Below, piece by piece: positions 1 through 7,172 of a DNA stretch of 36,366 bases. The stretch spans positions 1 to 36,366 of the forward strand of contig CAIWPS010000797.1 in assembly GCA_903914615.1 (NCBI GenBank), in the 5' to 3' direction. Origin of the DNA: an uncultured beta proteobacterium. GTDB taxonomy: Bacteria; Pseudomonadota; Gammaproteobacteria; Burkholderiales; Burkholderiaceae_C. Each line of letters starts with the position of its first letter. Within the stretch, counting starts at the first letter, position 1. The notes under the pieces were generated by a model, which was given only the letters and a program-made list of their open reading frames with translations, had not been told where the DNA came from and made no database searches. A program made the position numbers and the translations under genes.

Positions 1-235
1 CCTTCGCAGCCGCTGCGGCCTCGGCTTCGACCCGAACGACAGCCTCTTCTGCTGCCGCCTTGGCTTCTGCCGCGATCTTCAGCGCCAGGGCCGGCGCGAT
101 GGCTTCGACCTTCTTCTCGACGGCGGCGACTTCCGCCGCGGCCCTCGGCGAGAAGTGCTTCACCACGCCGACGACCAGCGCCAGTGCGGCGATGATGACG
201 GCGGCGATGCCGATGTACTGCAGGGCTTGTTCCAT
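1..235 (-). CDS. Membrane-anchored Ala-rich coiled-coil protein, truncated by window edge
   Basis: The open frame reads leftwards from ATG at 235 and runs off position 1, so only about the first 78 residues are visible. Residues 7-24 form one hydrophobic segment (QYIGIAAVIIAALALVVG). A long Ala/Glu/Lys/Val-rich stretch follows that should be helical or coiled coil. GGAG lies about 8 nt upstream of the ATG. It follows the endolysin with an 18-nt gap, so it belongs to the lysis operon. A spanin or other lysis accessory is possible, but I do not recognise the family. What lies beyond the edge is unknown. Confidence 0.55.
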   Translation of the reverse strand, partial: MEQALQYIGIAAVIIAALALVVGVVKHFSPRAAAEVAAVEKKVEAIAPALALKIAAEAKAAAEEAVVRVEAEAAAAAK

Positions 236-253
236 GATGCGTTCTCCGGTTGA

Positions 254-877
254 TCAGGCGAATGCCTGGGTTGCTGCCTCGGCGTACTGCTGGCGCAGGT
301 CGGCCTGCTCCATCGCCGGGCCGTTGATCTGCTTGGTGATCGACCCCCACATGGAGGCGTCCGCGAGTTCGTTGCAGTGCCGCGTCTTCCAGAACCACGC
401 GGCCACAAGGGCGGCGTCTGCCGGGTCGGACAGCAGCCACGGCTGATCGAGGTACGGCCGGGCCATGGCCGTCGCGGCGTCGGCCACATTTCCGCGGCCG
501 GTGAGCATCACGAGACCGCGGCCCCTGAACATCCATCCGTCGCCGGTGTCGGCCGGGCCGTTGCCCATGCGGTCGCTGTAGACCGCCAGGGCCAGGGCCC
601 TCGGGTTGCGCACCAGGGTCGAGGCCTGCTGCAGCGACGTGACCTCTTCGGAGAACACCGCGCGGATGCGCTCCGGAGTCGTGTAGTAGAGGTTCTCCTC
701 GAGGACCGTGAAGTTCGCGCTCTCGACGCGCATCTGCCCGATGAAGGCGCCGACACGGGCCGGGGTGTCGATGTCGTACCTGTCGCAGGCGAATTGCAAT
801 GCGTCCTCGAACTGCCGGGCCTGAGTCGGGTGCAGGCCCGCGGAGACCAGGGTCGCGACGGTGATGTCTTGGGTCAT
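254..877 (-). CDS. Endolysin, glycoside hydrolase family 19 (chitinase/lysozyme-like)
   Basis: A 207-aa soluble enzyme expected to cut the glycan strands of host peptidoglycan at lysis. The GH19 pattern is clear. An early acidic region VESANFTVLEENLYYT holds candidate catalytic glutamates E52 and E61. The RGRGLVMLTGR block (residues 118-128) matches the family's RGRGLIQLTGR motif, and AWFWKTR follows near residue 160. There is no signal peptide, so export should depend on a holin. I chose ATG 877 because AAAGG lies just upstream and the ATGA overlaps the stop of the holin candidate. Length is normal for phage GH19 lysins. Confidence in the family is high. Confidence 0.9.
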   Translation of the reverse strand: MTQDITVATLVSAGLHPTQARQFEDALQFACDRYDIDTPARVGAFIGQMRVESANFTVLEENLYYTTPERIRAVFSEEVTSLQQASTLVRNPRALALAVYSDRMGNGPADTGDGWMFRGRGLVMLTGRGNVADAATAMARPYLDQPWLLSDPADAALVAAWFWKTRHCNELADASMWGSITKQINGPAMEQADLRQQYAEAATQAFA

Positions 878-1086
878 GGTGGACCTTTCGCCTCCAGGTG
901 CCGCTGGTGCGCATTGGCGGCGATGTACGCCGCGGTGGTGGCCGTCACGACGCTGGCGAATGCGCCATCGCCGAGGTGCTCGTGTGCCCTCAGCCAGACC
1001 ACGCTGGCGTGACAGAAGACGGTCAGCAGAAAACGCCGGCCGCCCAGCAGATCCAGCCAGCGGCAGGCCAACGAAAACCACTTCAC
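874..1086 (-). CDS. Putative holin, small membrane protein
   Basis: A 70-aa protein starting at GTG 1086, whose GTGA overlaps the preceding stop. Two hydrophobic stretches, around RFLLTVFCHASVVWL (residues 18-32) and AFASVVTATTAAYIAAN (42-58), are separated by a short charged loop. The GGRRFLL...GAFASVV...AAYIA pattern resembles small holin-like proteins found beside endolysins in many proteobacterial phages. Its place directly upstream of the endolysin, with a 4-base overlap, supports a role in releasing the enzyme. Holin function is inferred from size, topology and neighbours. Confidence 0.6.
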   Translation of the reverse strand: MKWFSLACRWLDLLGGRRFLLTVFCHASVVWLRAHEHLGDGAFASVVTATTAAYIAANAHQRHLEAKGPP

Positions 1087-1376
1087 GGCTTGCGCGAGGC
1101 TCGCTCGATCAACCGGTCGAGCTTGGCGCTGAGGTCGCGCATGTCGGCGCGCAGCAGCGCCAGCGCTTCGGTCATCGCCCTGTCCTGGCGCTCGTCTCGG
1201 TCGTGCTGCTGCGCAATGGTGATCTGCGTGTCGTGCTCGAGCTGCGTCACACGCGCCTCGATGCGTCCGAGGTACCAGATGCCGCCGGCGCCTTGCGCAA
1301 GCAGGGCCAGGATGATGCTGATCGGCACCTTCTTGTCGAGGTGCCAGCCTTCGGGCGCCCCAGCCCGCTGGATCAC
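1083..1376 (-). CDS. Small membrane protein with C-terminal coiled coil (lysis block)
   Basis: A 97-aa protein beginning at GTG 1376, where GTGA overlaps the SGNH hydrolase stop. A basic leader (HLDKK) precedes one membrane span (VPISIILALLAQGAGGIWYL, about residues 18-37). The rest is a charged amphipathic helix with a heptad-like pattern (IEARVTQLEHD... to AKLDRLIERA). This N-terminal anchor plus coiled coil is the shape of inner-membrane spanins and of XhlA-like lysis accessories. I do not recognise a specific family. Its position between the SGNH lipoprotein and the holin candidate argues for a lysis role. Confidence 0.55.
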   Translation of the reverse strand: MIQRAGAPEGWHLDKKVPISIILALLAQGAGGIWYLGRIEARVTQLEHDTQITIAQQHDRDERQDRAMTEALALLRADMRDLSAKLDRLIERASRKP

Positions 1377-2104
1377 AGCGCGCCTCCTGCGCGCGCGACC
1401 TGCAGCGCCAGCGACACCGCCCCGGGCGCCATCGGATGCACCCCGTCCGAGGTGTAGATCGCAGCCGCCCAGTCCGGCCACGCCGCCCGGGTATCGACCG
1501 CCCCGCCGGCCAGCAGCGCCGCGTTGAGGGCCGCCAGGCGCACATCCGCATCCGTCAGCCCGAAGACCGCCGTGGCGGCCGTCACAGGCGGGTAGGTCAG
1601 CACCAGGACCTGGATGCCGGCCGCCTGGAGCGTCGCCCGGGCCTGGGCCACGCAGGACGCCACCGAGCCCGGGGTCACGCCGTAGAGCATCACGTCGTTG
1701 ATGCCGATGAGCAGGATGGCGAGCTGAGCGCGCGAGTCGATGACCTGCTGCAGGCGGCCTAGAAGGCCCCTGGGGACGCCATCAAACACTCCCCCGACCC
1801 ACGGGGCCTGCGCGGTGCAGGTATCGCCGCCGCGGCCAAGATTCGCCTGCACGACCCATGTGCCGCTCGTGGCCTCGGGCAGGTAGGCGGCCCAACTTGT
1901 GGAGCTTTGTGCAGCGGTGCAATCGGCCAGCGCTTGGCCGGCAACGCATAGGCCAGTGCGCAATGTGATGCTGTCGCCGGCGGCGACTACGGAGGTAAGC
2001 GAGCCAGCGCTCGCTGCGTCTGAGCCGCCGCAGCTCGAGAGCACCATCGCGAGAGCGCAAACAGCCAGTCGCGCGACAAGTTCAAGCATTCCCGGGCCCT
2101 TCAT
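1373..2104 (-). CDS. SGNH/GDSL hydrolase, predicted lipoprotein
   Basis: A 243-aa predicted secreted esterase. The N-terminus carries a hydrophobic signal ending in a lipobox-like LSSC, with the lipid-bearing Cys at C25. All four SGNH blocks are visible: GDS with S45, the Gly-rich NLGRGGD block (88-94), GIND with N136, and SDGVH with D220 and H223. Such enzymes remove acyl groups from polysaccharides or peptidoglycan. It is the first gene of the leftward lysis operon and is divergent from the acyl-sugar operon at 2257. ATG 2104 gives a Lys in the leader. ATG 2089 has a better Shine-Dalgarno (AAGG, 8 nt) and is a real alternative. The substrate is unknown. Confidence 0.8.
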   Translation of the reverse strand: MKGPGMLELVARLAVCALAMVLSSCGGSDAASAGSLTSVVAAGDSITLRTGLCVAGQALADCTAAQSSTSWAAYLPEATSGTWVVQANLGRGGDTCTAQAPWVGGVFDGVPRGLLGRLQQVIDSRAQLAILLIGINDVMLYGVTPGSVASCVAQARATLQAAGIQVLVLTYPPVTAATAVFGLTDADVRLAALNAALLAGGAVDTRAAWPDWAAAIYTSDGVHPMAPGAVSLALQVARAGGAL

Positions 2105-2180
2105 GCGCGCGCGTCATGCGCCTCGCGCCGACCCGCGGATCACACCACCTGGTCGATGCCGCGCCGCCGTCGCCAGGGTC

Positions 2181-2231
2181 ATGAATTCGTACAACGTACC
2201 GATTGGCAACTTGCTACCTATCGCATCCCGC
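2181..2231. promoter_or_regulatory. Divergent regulatory region R1, homologous to R2 at 26112-26189
   Basis: This lies between the SGNH gene (leftward) and the accessory operon (rightward). On the plus strand it holds AATT (2184-2187), three bases, ACAACGTACCGATTG (2191-2205), CAACTTG (2207-2213) and CGCATCCCGC (2222-2231), then 25 nt to ATG 2257. The same blocks occur in the same order on the minus strand of the other divergent region, 24 nt from the protease ATG. I find no convincing sigma70 pair here. A phage-specific activator or repressor site, or a phage promoter class, is the likely explanation. The rest of 2105-2256 shows nothing else I can name. Confidence 0.6.
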
Positions 2232-2256
2232 TCCCTGCTGTCGCAGCATCTGCGCC

Positions 2257-3009
2257 ATGTCAGGCAAACCTTCGGCGGCAACAGAGCGGGCCCTGGCCCG
2301 AGTCCGGTCGGGATCTCCGGCGCGCGCCGCCGCTCGAGCAGAGGGCTTGTCGGCAAGCACTGTCTTTCGAGCGCTGGCCAAGACGCGCGGCGGCAGCGGC
2401 CCGCGAATCGTCATCGCGGGGTGCGGCGCGCTCGGCCGCGAGCTCCGCGGTTGGGTTATCCGTGCGCGCCCCGGGGTCGATGTGGTCTTCCTGGACGACG
2501 CCTATCTGCCGGAGGACGAAAGCAGCGAGGCGCGCGGCATCGTCGGCAAGCTCGATGCTTCGTCGCTGCGCGAAGGCGAAACGGCGCTGCTGGCCATCAA
2601 CGACCCACCGGCTCGTGAACGCGCCGCCGAGCGCTTCGCGCCACAGCGCGTGACTCGCTACGTCGACCCGACCGCCACCATCGGAGATGCGGCGCTCAGC
2701 GAGGGCTGCATCCTGCTGCCTTTCACGCTGCTCAGCGATCGCTGCAGGATCGGTCGCCACGCCATCGTCAACACCTACAGCTCAATCGGCCACGACGCGG
2801 TGGTGGGCGACTTCTGCACGCTCTCGAGCTATGTGTGCCTGACCGGGAGAGTCAAGGTCGGGCGCCGGGTGTTCTTCGGAACCGGCGCAAAAGTGGCGCC
2901 TGATGTCGAAATCGGCGACGACGCGCACATCGGCGCGGGTGCGATGGTGCTCAAGAATGTGGCCGCCGGCGCCAGGGTGTTCGGCAACCCGGCGCGCCAG
3001 GTCGCATGA
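2257..3009 (+). CDS. HTH-fused NeuD/PglD-type sugar N-acyltransferase
   Basis: A 250-aa protein with two parts. Residues 8-42 form a helix-turn-helix (AARAEGLSASTVFRALAK) of the kind seen in small stand-alone phage proteins. Residues 50-250 are NeuD/PglD-like. A nucleotide-sugar-binding Rossmann-type start (RIVIAGCGALGREL) leads into a left-handed beta-helix of hexapeptide repeats, with candidate catalytic His H179 in SIGHDAVVGDFC and the family ending VFGNPAR. This family acylates amino groups of sugar nucleotides. With ACP, KAS III and SDR genes in the operon, the donor may be a 3-hydroxyacyl thioester (inference). ATG 2257 is supported by its spacing from the conserved block upstream. First gene of the operon; ATGA overlap with the next gene. 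Confidence 0.82.
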   Translation: MSGKPSAATERALARVRSGSPARAAARAEGLSASTVFRALAKTRGGSGPRIVIAGCGALGRELRGWVIRARPGVDVVFLDDAYLPEDESSEARGIVGKLDASSLREGETALLAINDPPARERAAERFAPQRVTRYVDPTATIGDAALSEGCILLPFTLLSDRCRIGRHAIVNTYSSIGHDAVVGDFCTLSSYVCLTGRVKVGRRVFFGTGAKVAPDVEIGDDAHIGAGAMVLKNVAAGARVFGNPARQVA

Positions 3010-3896
3010 GGCCCCACTTGAACGCCGGCTGGCTGCTGGCAGCGCACCGCTGCGAGCTCCTGCAGCCCGGGGACTTCGTCAACCTGCCGATTTGCTGGCC
3101 GGCGTCCGAGCTGGTGGTGGCCAACGTGGAAGGCCAGGTGCACGCCTTTCCCAACGCATGCCCTCACCGCGGCGCGCGCATCTACACCGATCTGGCCGGC
3201 AACATGCCTCCCGTGTGTCGTTACCACGGCCGGCTGCTGCGCCCAGAGCAGACGAAGACCTACCACACGCGCTGGGCCGGCGACTGGCTGTTCGTGTGTG
3301 TGGCCGATGACATGCCGGCGCTGGAGGACGCGTTCTTTCTGCACGATTCGCCGCCGCCGCGGCGTCACTCGACGCTGCAATACGTCTACCCGTGCCATTG
3401 GCGCGTTGCCGTCGAGAACGCCATTGACAACGAGCACGTCGCACACGTGCACGCGGCGTCCCTGGCGCGCCTTGGCCTGTCGCGCACGAGTCTCGTGACG
3501 CGCGCCAGCGGAAGCTCGTGCGAGTTCTTCGCTTCGCAGCAGTCGCCGCGCCTGGACGCGATCGGACGCACGATGCCCTGCAGCGATGCCTTCGACTACG
3601 CCCATGCGCTCCTCTACCCCTGGGCGGCCGTCTCGAGCACTCGCGGCTGGATCTACTCGCTACAGCACTACTTCCCGAGGCAAGACGGCAAGACGAGCTT
3701 CGTCAGCCGACTGTTCGTCCAGGCCGACGCGCCGCCGCATGCCGCCGCCCTGTTCGACCAGGTCGCAGCTGTCAGCGCGCAAGTGTTCCGGGAGGACGCC
3801 GAGGTGTGCGCGTTGCTGCCGGTGGGCGACGTCGGCAAGCTCGGGCCGGCCGACGATCGAGTCGCGCATTTTCGGCGCGACGGGTACCGAGGATGA
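3006..3896 (+). CDS. Rieske non-haem iron oxygenase, catalytic subunit
   Basis: A 296-aa enzyme with a complete oxygenase signature. The Rieske [2Fe-2S] ligands are C52, H54, C71 and H74 (CPH, 16 residues, CRYH). The mononuclear iron site is D141-x2-H144-x4-H149 in ENAIDNEHVAHVH, with a C-terminal carboxylate candidate D264 (FREDAEV). This is therefore an oxygenase rather than just a ferredoxin. Family members hydroxylate or demethylate small molecules using electrons from a reductase. No reductase gene is present here, so a host partner is needed. In this operon the substrate may be the sugar or its acyl group (inference). The start ATGA overlaps the acyltransferase stop. Rieske oxygenases are unusual in phage genomes. 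Confidence 0.88.
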   Translation: MRPHLNAGWLLAAHRCELLQPGDFVNLPICWPASELVVANVEGQVHAFPNACPHRGARIYTDLAGNMPPVCRYHGRLLRPEQTKTYHTRWAGDWLFVCVADDMPALEDAFFLHDSPPPRRHSTLQYVYPCHWRVAVENAIDNEHVAHVHAASLARLGLSRTSLVTRASGSSCEFFASQQSPRLDAIGRTMPCSDAFDYAHALLYPWAAVSSTRGWIYSLQHYFPRQDGKTSFVSRLFVQADAPPHAAALFDQVAAVSAQVFREDAEVCALLPVGDVGKLGPADDRVAHFRRDGYRG

Positions 3897-4108
3897 TGCC
3901 CGACGAACGCATCGTGGGTTTTGTGGGCACTTGCCGCATAGGACCGCAGAAGGCCGGCGTCACGCTTGGCCCGGTCGATGTGATCAAGCTGCCGGGGCTA
4001 CACGCGCTCGAGCTGCTGCGCGCCGCGCGCGATGCGTGCGACCTCACTGGTGCCGAGGTGCACCGCATCTGGGGCGGCCCTTTCGTGCCGCAAAGGCTGG
4101 TTCGATGA
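3893..4108 (+). CDS. Orphan 71-aa protein of accessory operon
   Basis: A small soluble protein starting at ATG 3893, or the adjacent ATG 3896. ATGA overlaps the Rieske stop, and its own stop overlaps the aminotransferase ATG, so it is translationally coupled on both sides. The sequence is mixed alpha/beta in character (RIVGFVGTCRIGP, GVTLGPVDVIKLPG, HALELLRAARDAC). It ends WGGPFVPQRLVR. I see no metal-binding or membrane motif and do not recognise the family. The tight coupling argues that it is a real gene working with its neighbours. Confidence 0.6.
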   Translation: MMPDERIVGFVGTCRIGPQKAGVTLGPVDVIKLPGLHALELLRAARDACDLTGAEVHRIWGGPFVPQRLVR

Positions 4109-5184
4109 TTCGCGTCCTGATCCCTTGCATGCCCAGCGCAGACGACGTGCTGCCCTACCTGCGGCGCATCGACAGGGCGCGCATGTACAGCAATGGCGGC
4201 CCGCTGTTGCATGATCTCAACGGGCGGCTTACTTCGCTGCTGCAGCAGCCAGCCCGGGCCGTCAGCACCGGCACGGCGGCGCTGGAGCTGTCGCTGCGAT
4301 CGCTGCGCTTGCCCTCGGGATCCCCGGTTCTGTTGCCCAGCGTGACCTTCATCGCAAGCGGCCTGGCGGCGCTCAACGCGGGACTGCGGCCGGTGATCAT
4401 GGATGTGCACCCGCGCACCTGGCAGCTGGATCCGGAAACGGCGGCCGCGCAGTGGTTCTCACTTGGCTTCAACGTCGGCGCGATCATGCCGGTGGCTGCT
4501 TTCGGGATGCCGGTCGACATCGACGCGTGGCGCTGCGTGGCTGAGGAAACCGGCGCCCAAGTCGTCATCGACGCCGCCGGCGCGCTGGTGGAGCAGGCGC
4601 CCAGCAGCGCGCCGCAAACGCTGACTTGCTACAGCCTGCATGCCACGAAATTCATCGGCGCGGGCGAAGGCGGCGTCGTGTGCACGGTCAACGAAGGTCG
4701 ACTGAAAGCCGTCGAGGCCATGTCCAGGTTCGGCGATGGCGGCACGAATGCCAAGCTCAGCGAGTACCACGCTGCCGTGGCCCTGGCCTCGATGGAGCCC
4801 GATGCCGTGCAGCACAAGCACGCCAGGACCAAGCTAGTCGCAGACCGCTACACCGAAGGCCTGCGCCGAGTGCCCGGCATTGCGGTGCAGCGGGATCCGA
4901 GCGCGCTTTCGACAATGCTCGTGGTCAAACTGCCGCGAGGAAGCGATGCGTTGCTGGTGGCCGACGCCATGGCCCACCGCGGCGTGGAGACCAAGCGCTG
5001 GTACTCACCATTCCTGCACGATCACCCGGCGCTGGCCAGCTACTGCGCGGGGGCGGTGCCTGTCGCTTCGGCTTTGGCGCAGCGCCTGCTCGGGCTGCCT
5101 TTCCATCCCTTCATGTCCGCGCTCGACGTGACGACTGTCTGCGGCGCGCTTCACGAAGTTCTCGCACTGACGACGGCCGTATGA
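4105..5184 (+). CDS. DegT/DnrJ/EryC1/StrS-family sugar aminotransferase
   Basis: A 359-aa PLP enzyme that should transaminate a keto-deoxy sugar nucleotide to an amino sugar. The family Schiff-base motif is clear: SLHATKFIGAGEGG, with K182. Also visible are STGTAAL (54-60) for phosphate binding and VIDAAGA with D156 for the pyridine nitrogen. The C-terminal KRWYSPFLHDH segment (about residue 300) is family-typical. Length is slightly short of the usual 370-400. ATG 4105 overlaps the previous stop. A 4-keto-6-deoxy sugar substrate is likely by analogy with VioA-type enzymes, but position 3 or 4 cannot be decided. No dehydratase gene is present in the window, so the host must supply the keto sugar. 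Confidence 0.87.
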   Translation: MIRVLIPCMPSADDVLPYLRRIDRARMYSNGGPLLHDLNGRLTSLLQQPARAVSTGTAALELSLRSLRLPSGSPVLLPSVTFIASGLAALNAGLRPVIMDVHPRTWQLDPETAAAQWFSLGFNVGAIMPVAAFGMPVDIDAWRCVAEETGAQVVIDAAGALVEQAPSSAPQTLTCYSLHATKFIGAGEGGVVCTVNEGRLKAVEAMSRFGDGGTNAKLSEYHAAVALASMEPDAVQHKHARTKLVADRYTEGLRRVPGIAVQRDPSALSTMLVVKLPRGSDALLVADAMAHRGVETKRWYSPFLHDHPALASYCAGAVPVASALAQRLLGLPFHPFMSALDVTTVCGALHEVLALTTAV

Positions 5185-7172
5185 CAGAGACCGAAATCGC
5201 AACATCCTCTGCGCCCGCGAAGGAAGAACCGCAGCAGACTCTCGCGCCGGTGATGCCGCCAGGCGCTGGCGCCAAGCCAATCACCATCGTCAATGTGCGC
5301 CTGGAGGACTTCGAGCGCGCGGTGCTCGAACGCCGCGGGGAGGACGCCGGCCAGTTGCTCATGACCGCGCTGCGTCGCATCAAGCAAGGTGCCGAGTTCA
5401 TCGGCTATCCGGCCGACGCGCGCCTGAAGCCGCACCTGTATACCCGGCTCACAACAGCGATCCTGTACCTGTTCATGGACAAGCAGTTTCAGCTCAGCCA
5501 GGACGGATTCGACCTATTCGCCAGCGAGCACGCCATCATCGACGTGGCCTTCCGCGCGAGCCTTCACGGAAGCAGCGACCACGGCCTGGGCTGGGCGGCG
5601 ACGAACGTGGAAGAGGTCGACCGCAACAAGATGAAGTTCGGAGACGGCTCGGCGTTGATCAAGTTCTTGCTGACCTATTCGATGCGCTCAGGCTTCACGC
5701 TGAACTTCCGAGAGACTTTCGTGAGGTCGCCGCAGCAGCTTTTCTGCCTCTGGGCGGGCATGATCTCGCCACTCATCACGACAAGCGTGGTGGCGATGGA
5801 ACGCAGAGAGGAGCTGCTGGGCCTGCACGAGCTGTTCTCGGACGTGCGAGCCAGCGACGCCGTGCTGCCGACGCTCAGCGACGCCTACATGTACACGAGC
5901 TACGGCCTGCGCGCGGACAAGCACGAGGCCAAGGCGACGATCAGCCGCATCCTCGCGCGCCGCGTGTCCGAAATGCCCGACGCGCTGCCATCGAAGAAGC
6001 AGCTCGCGCGCCGTCGCCACCGCGGCTTGCAGATCGACAAGAGCGGCGGCAAGCCGACGGTGCTGGTGTGCTGCGAGTGGTTCACGAGCCACCACGCGAT
6101 GTTCCGCTGCTATGCGCCGATCATCAGGCAATTGCGCGGCCGTTTCCGCCTGGTCGGCATGTGCCGCGAATCCGACATCGACGACGCCGGGCGCGCCGAA
6201 TTCGACGAGTTCATCCCAGTGCCGATGGCGGACATTCGCATCGATCGCTTGGCGCAGCGCATCAATGGCCTGGCGCCCGACATCATCTTCTACCCGAGCA
6301 TCGGCATGGCCATGTGGTGGGTGGCGCTGTCGAGCGTGCGGCTGGCGCCTATCCAGTGCATGGGCCTGGGGCATCCCGCGTCAAGCCGCAGCCGGGCGAT
6401 GGATTACGTGATCTGCGAGGCGGGCGCGGTGCACGACCAAGCCCTATTCAGCGAGCGCATCGTGACGATGCCGGACAGCTCCGCTCGCTACCTGATGTGG
6501 CCCGGCATCACCATCCCGAAGCCAGCCCGCCAGGTCATGGCCGAGAGGGTCAGGGTCGCGGTGCCGGCGATGGTGTGCAAGCTCAACGCCGTATTCATGC
6601 TCACGCTCAAGCAGATCGGCGAGAAGGCGCGCCGGCCCGTCGAATGGCACCTGTTCCCGAACATGATCGGGCTGAACGCCTACCAGGCCGCGCGCGAGAT
6701 CCGCGACTGGCTGCCGGATGCAGTTGTCCATGACCGCGCCGCCTACGACGTCTACCTGGACCGCCTGGCGCACTGCGATTTGCACCTGTGCACCTTTCCC
6801 TTCGGCGGGACCAACTCGAACATCGACAGCATGCTGCTCGGCATCCCGATCGTCTGCAAGGAAGGCGCGGAGCCGCACGAGCGCTTCGACGCGATGATGT
6901 GTCGGCACGCCGGGCTGCCCGAGTTCTGCATTGCCAAGTCGATCGACGAATACATCCAGGCGGCAGTCGACCTCATCGATAGCAACGACCTGCGCCAGTC
7001 GTTGAGCCGGCAATTGCTGGCCGCGGATCTGCGCGGGCTGTTCTACGGTGATCCGCCGCCTGACCGACGAGACGCGTTCGCGCGCGCCATGGGCTTCGTA
7101 TTCGAGCGTCACGAAGCGATGCAAGACAGCGAACAGCGCATCTGGCACATCGAGCCGAAGGAGGCCGCGTGA
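5181..7172 (+). CDS. HMW1C-like (GT41) protein glycosyltransferase
   Basis: A 663-aa cytoplasmic enzyme resembling HMW1C, which transfers sugar to Asn in N-X-S/T of protein targets. Residues 1-280 are mostly helical, like the HMW1C all-alpha domain. The GT-B part has WFTSHHAMFR (300-309), LGHPASSRSRAMDYV (396-410), VCKLNAVFMLTLK (465-477, K467) and FPFGGTNSNIDSMLLGIPIVCK (539-560). In the last block N545 and D549 match the nucleotide-binding Asn/Asp of HMW1C. CRHAGLPEFCIAKSIDEYI follows (574-592). The usual HMW1C length is about 620. Residues 1-35 are a disordered Pro/Ala leader. ATG 5181 overlaps the aminotransferase stop. No acceptor adhesin is encoded here. O-glycosylation by a SPINDLY/OGT relative is the alternative, but no TPR array is seen. 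Confidence 0.85.
   Translation: MTETEIATSSAPAKEEPQQTLAPVMPPGAGAKPITIVNVRLEDFERAVLERRGEDAGQLLMTALRRIKQGAEFIGYPADARLKPHLYTRLTTAILYLFMDKQFQLSQDGFDLFASEHAIIDVAFRASLHGSSDHGLGWAATNVEEVDRNKMKFGDGSALIKFLLTYSMRSGFTLNFRETFVRSPQQLFCLWAGMISPLITTSVVAMERREELLGLHELFSDVRASDAVLPTLSDAYMYTSYGLRADKHEAKATISRILARRVSEMPDALPSKKQLARRRHRGLQIDKSGGKPTVLVCCEWFTSHHAMFRCYAPIIRQLRGRFRLVGMCRESDIDDAGRAEFDEFIPVPMADIRIDRLAQRINGLAPDIIFYPSIGMAMWWVALSSVRLAPIQCMGLGHPASSRSRAMDYVICEAGAVHDQALFSERIVTMPDSSARYLMWPGITIPKPARQVMAERVRVAVPAMVCKLNAVFMLTLKQIGEKARRPVEWHLFPNMIGLNAYQAAREIRDWLPDAVVHDRAAYDVYLDRLAHCDLHLCTFPFGGTNSNIDSMLLGIPIVCKEGAEPHERFDAMMCRHAGLPEFCIAKSIDEYIQAAVDLIDSNDLRQSLSRQLLAADLRGLFYGDPPPDRRDAFARAMGFVFERHEAMQDSEQRIWHIEPKEAA

Noticed and set aside
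2105-2256. Sigma70 promoter for the accessory operon
   Set aside because: TTGGCA and TATCGC-like hexamers are present but with wrong spacing, so I make no promoter call of that type.
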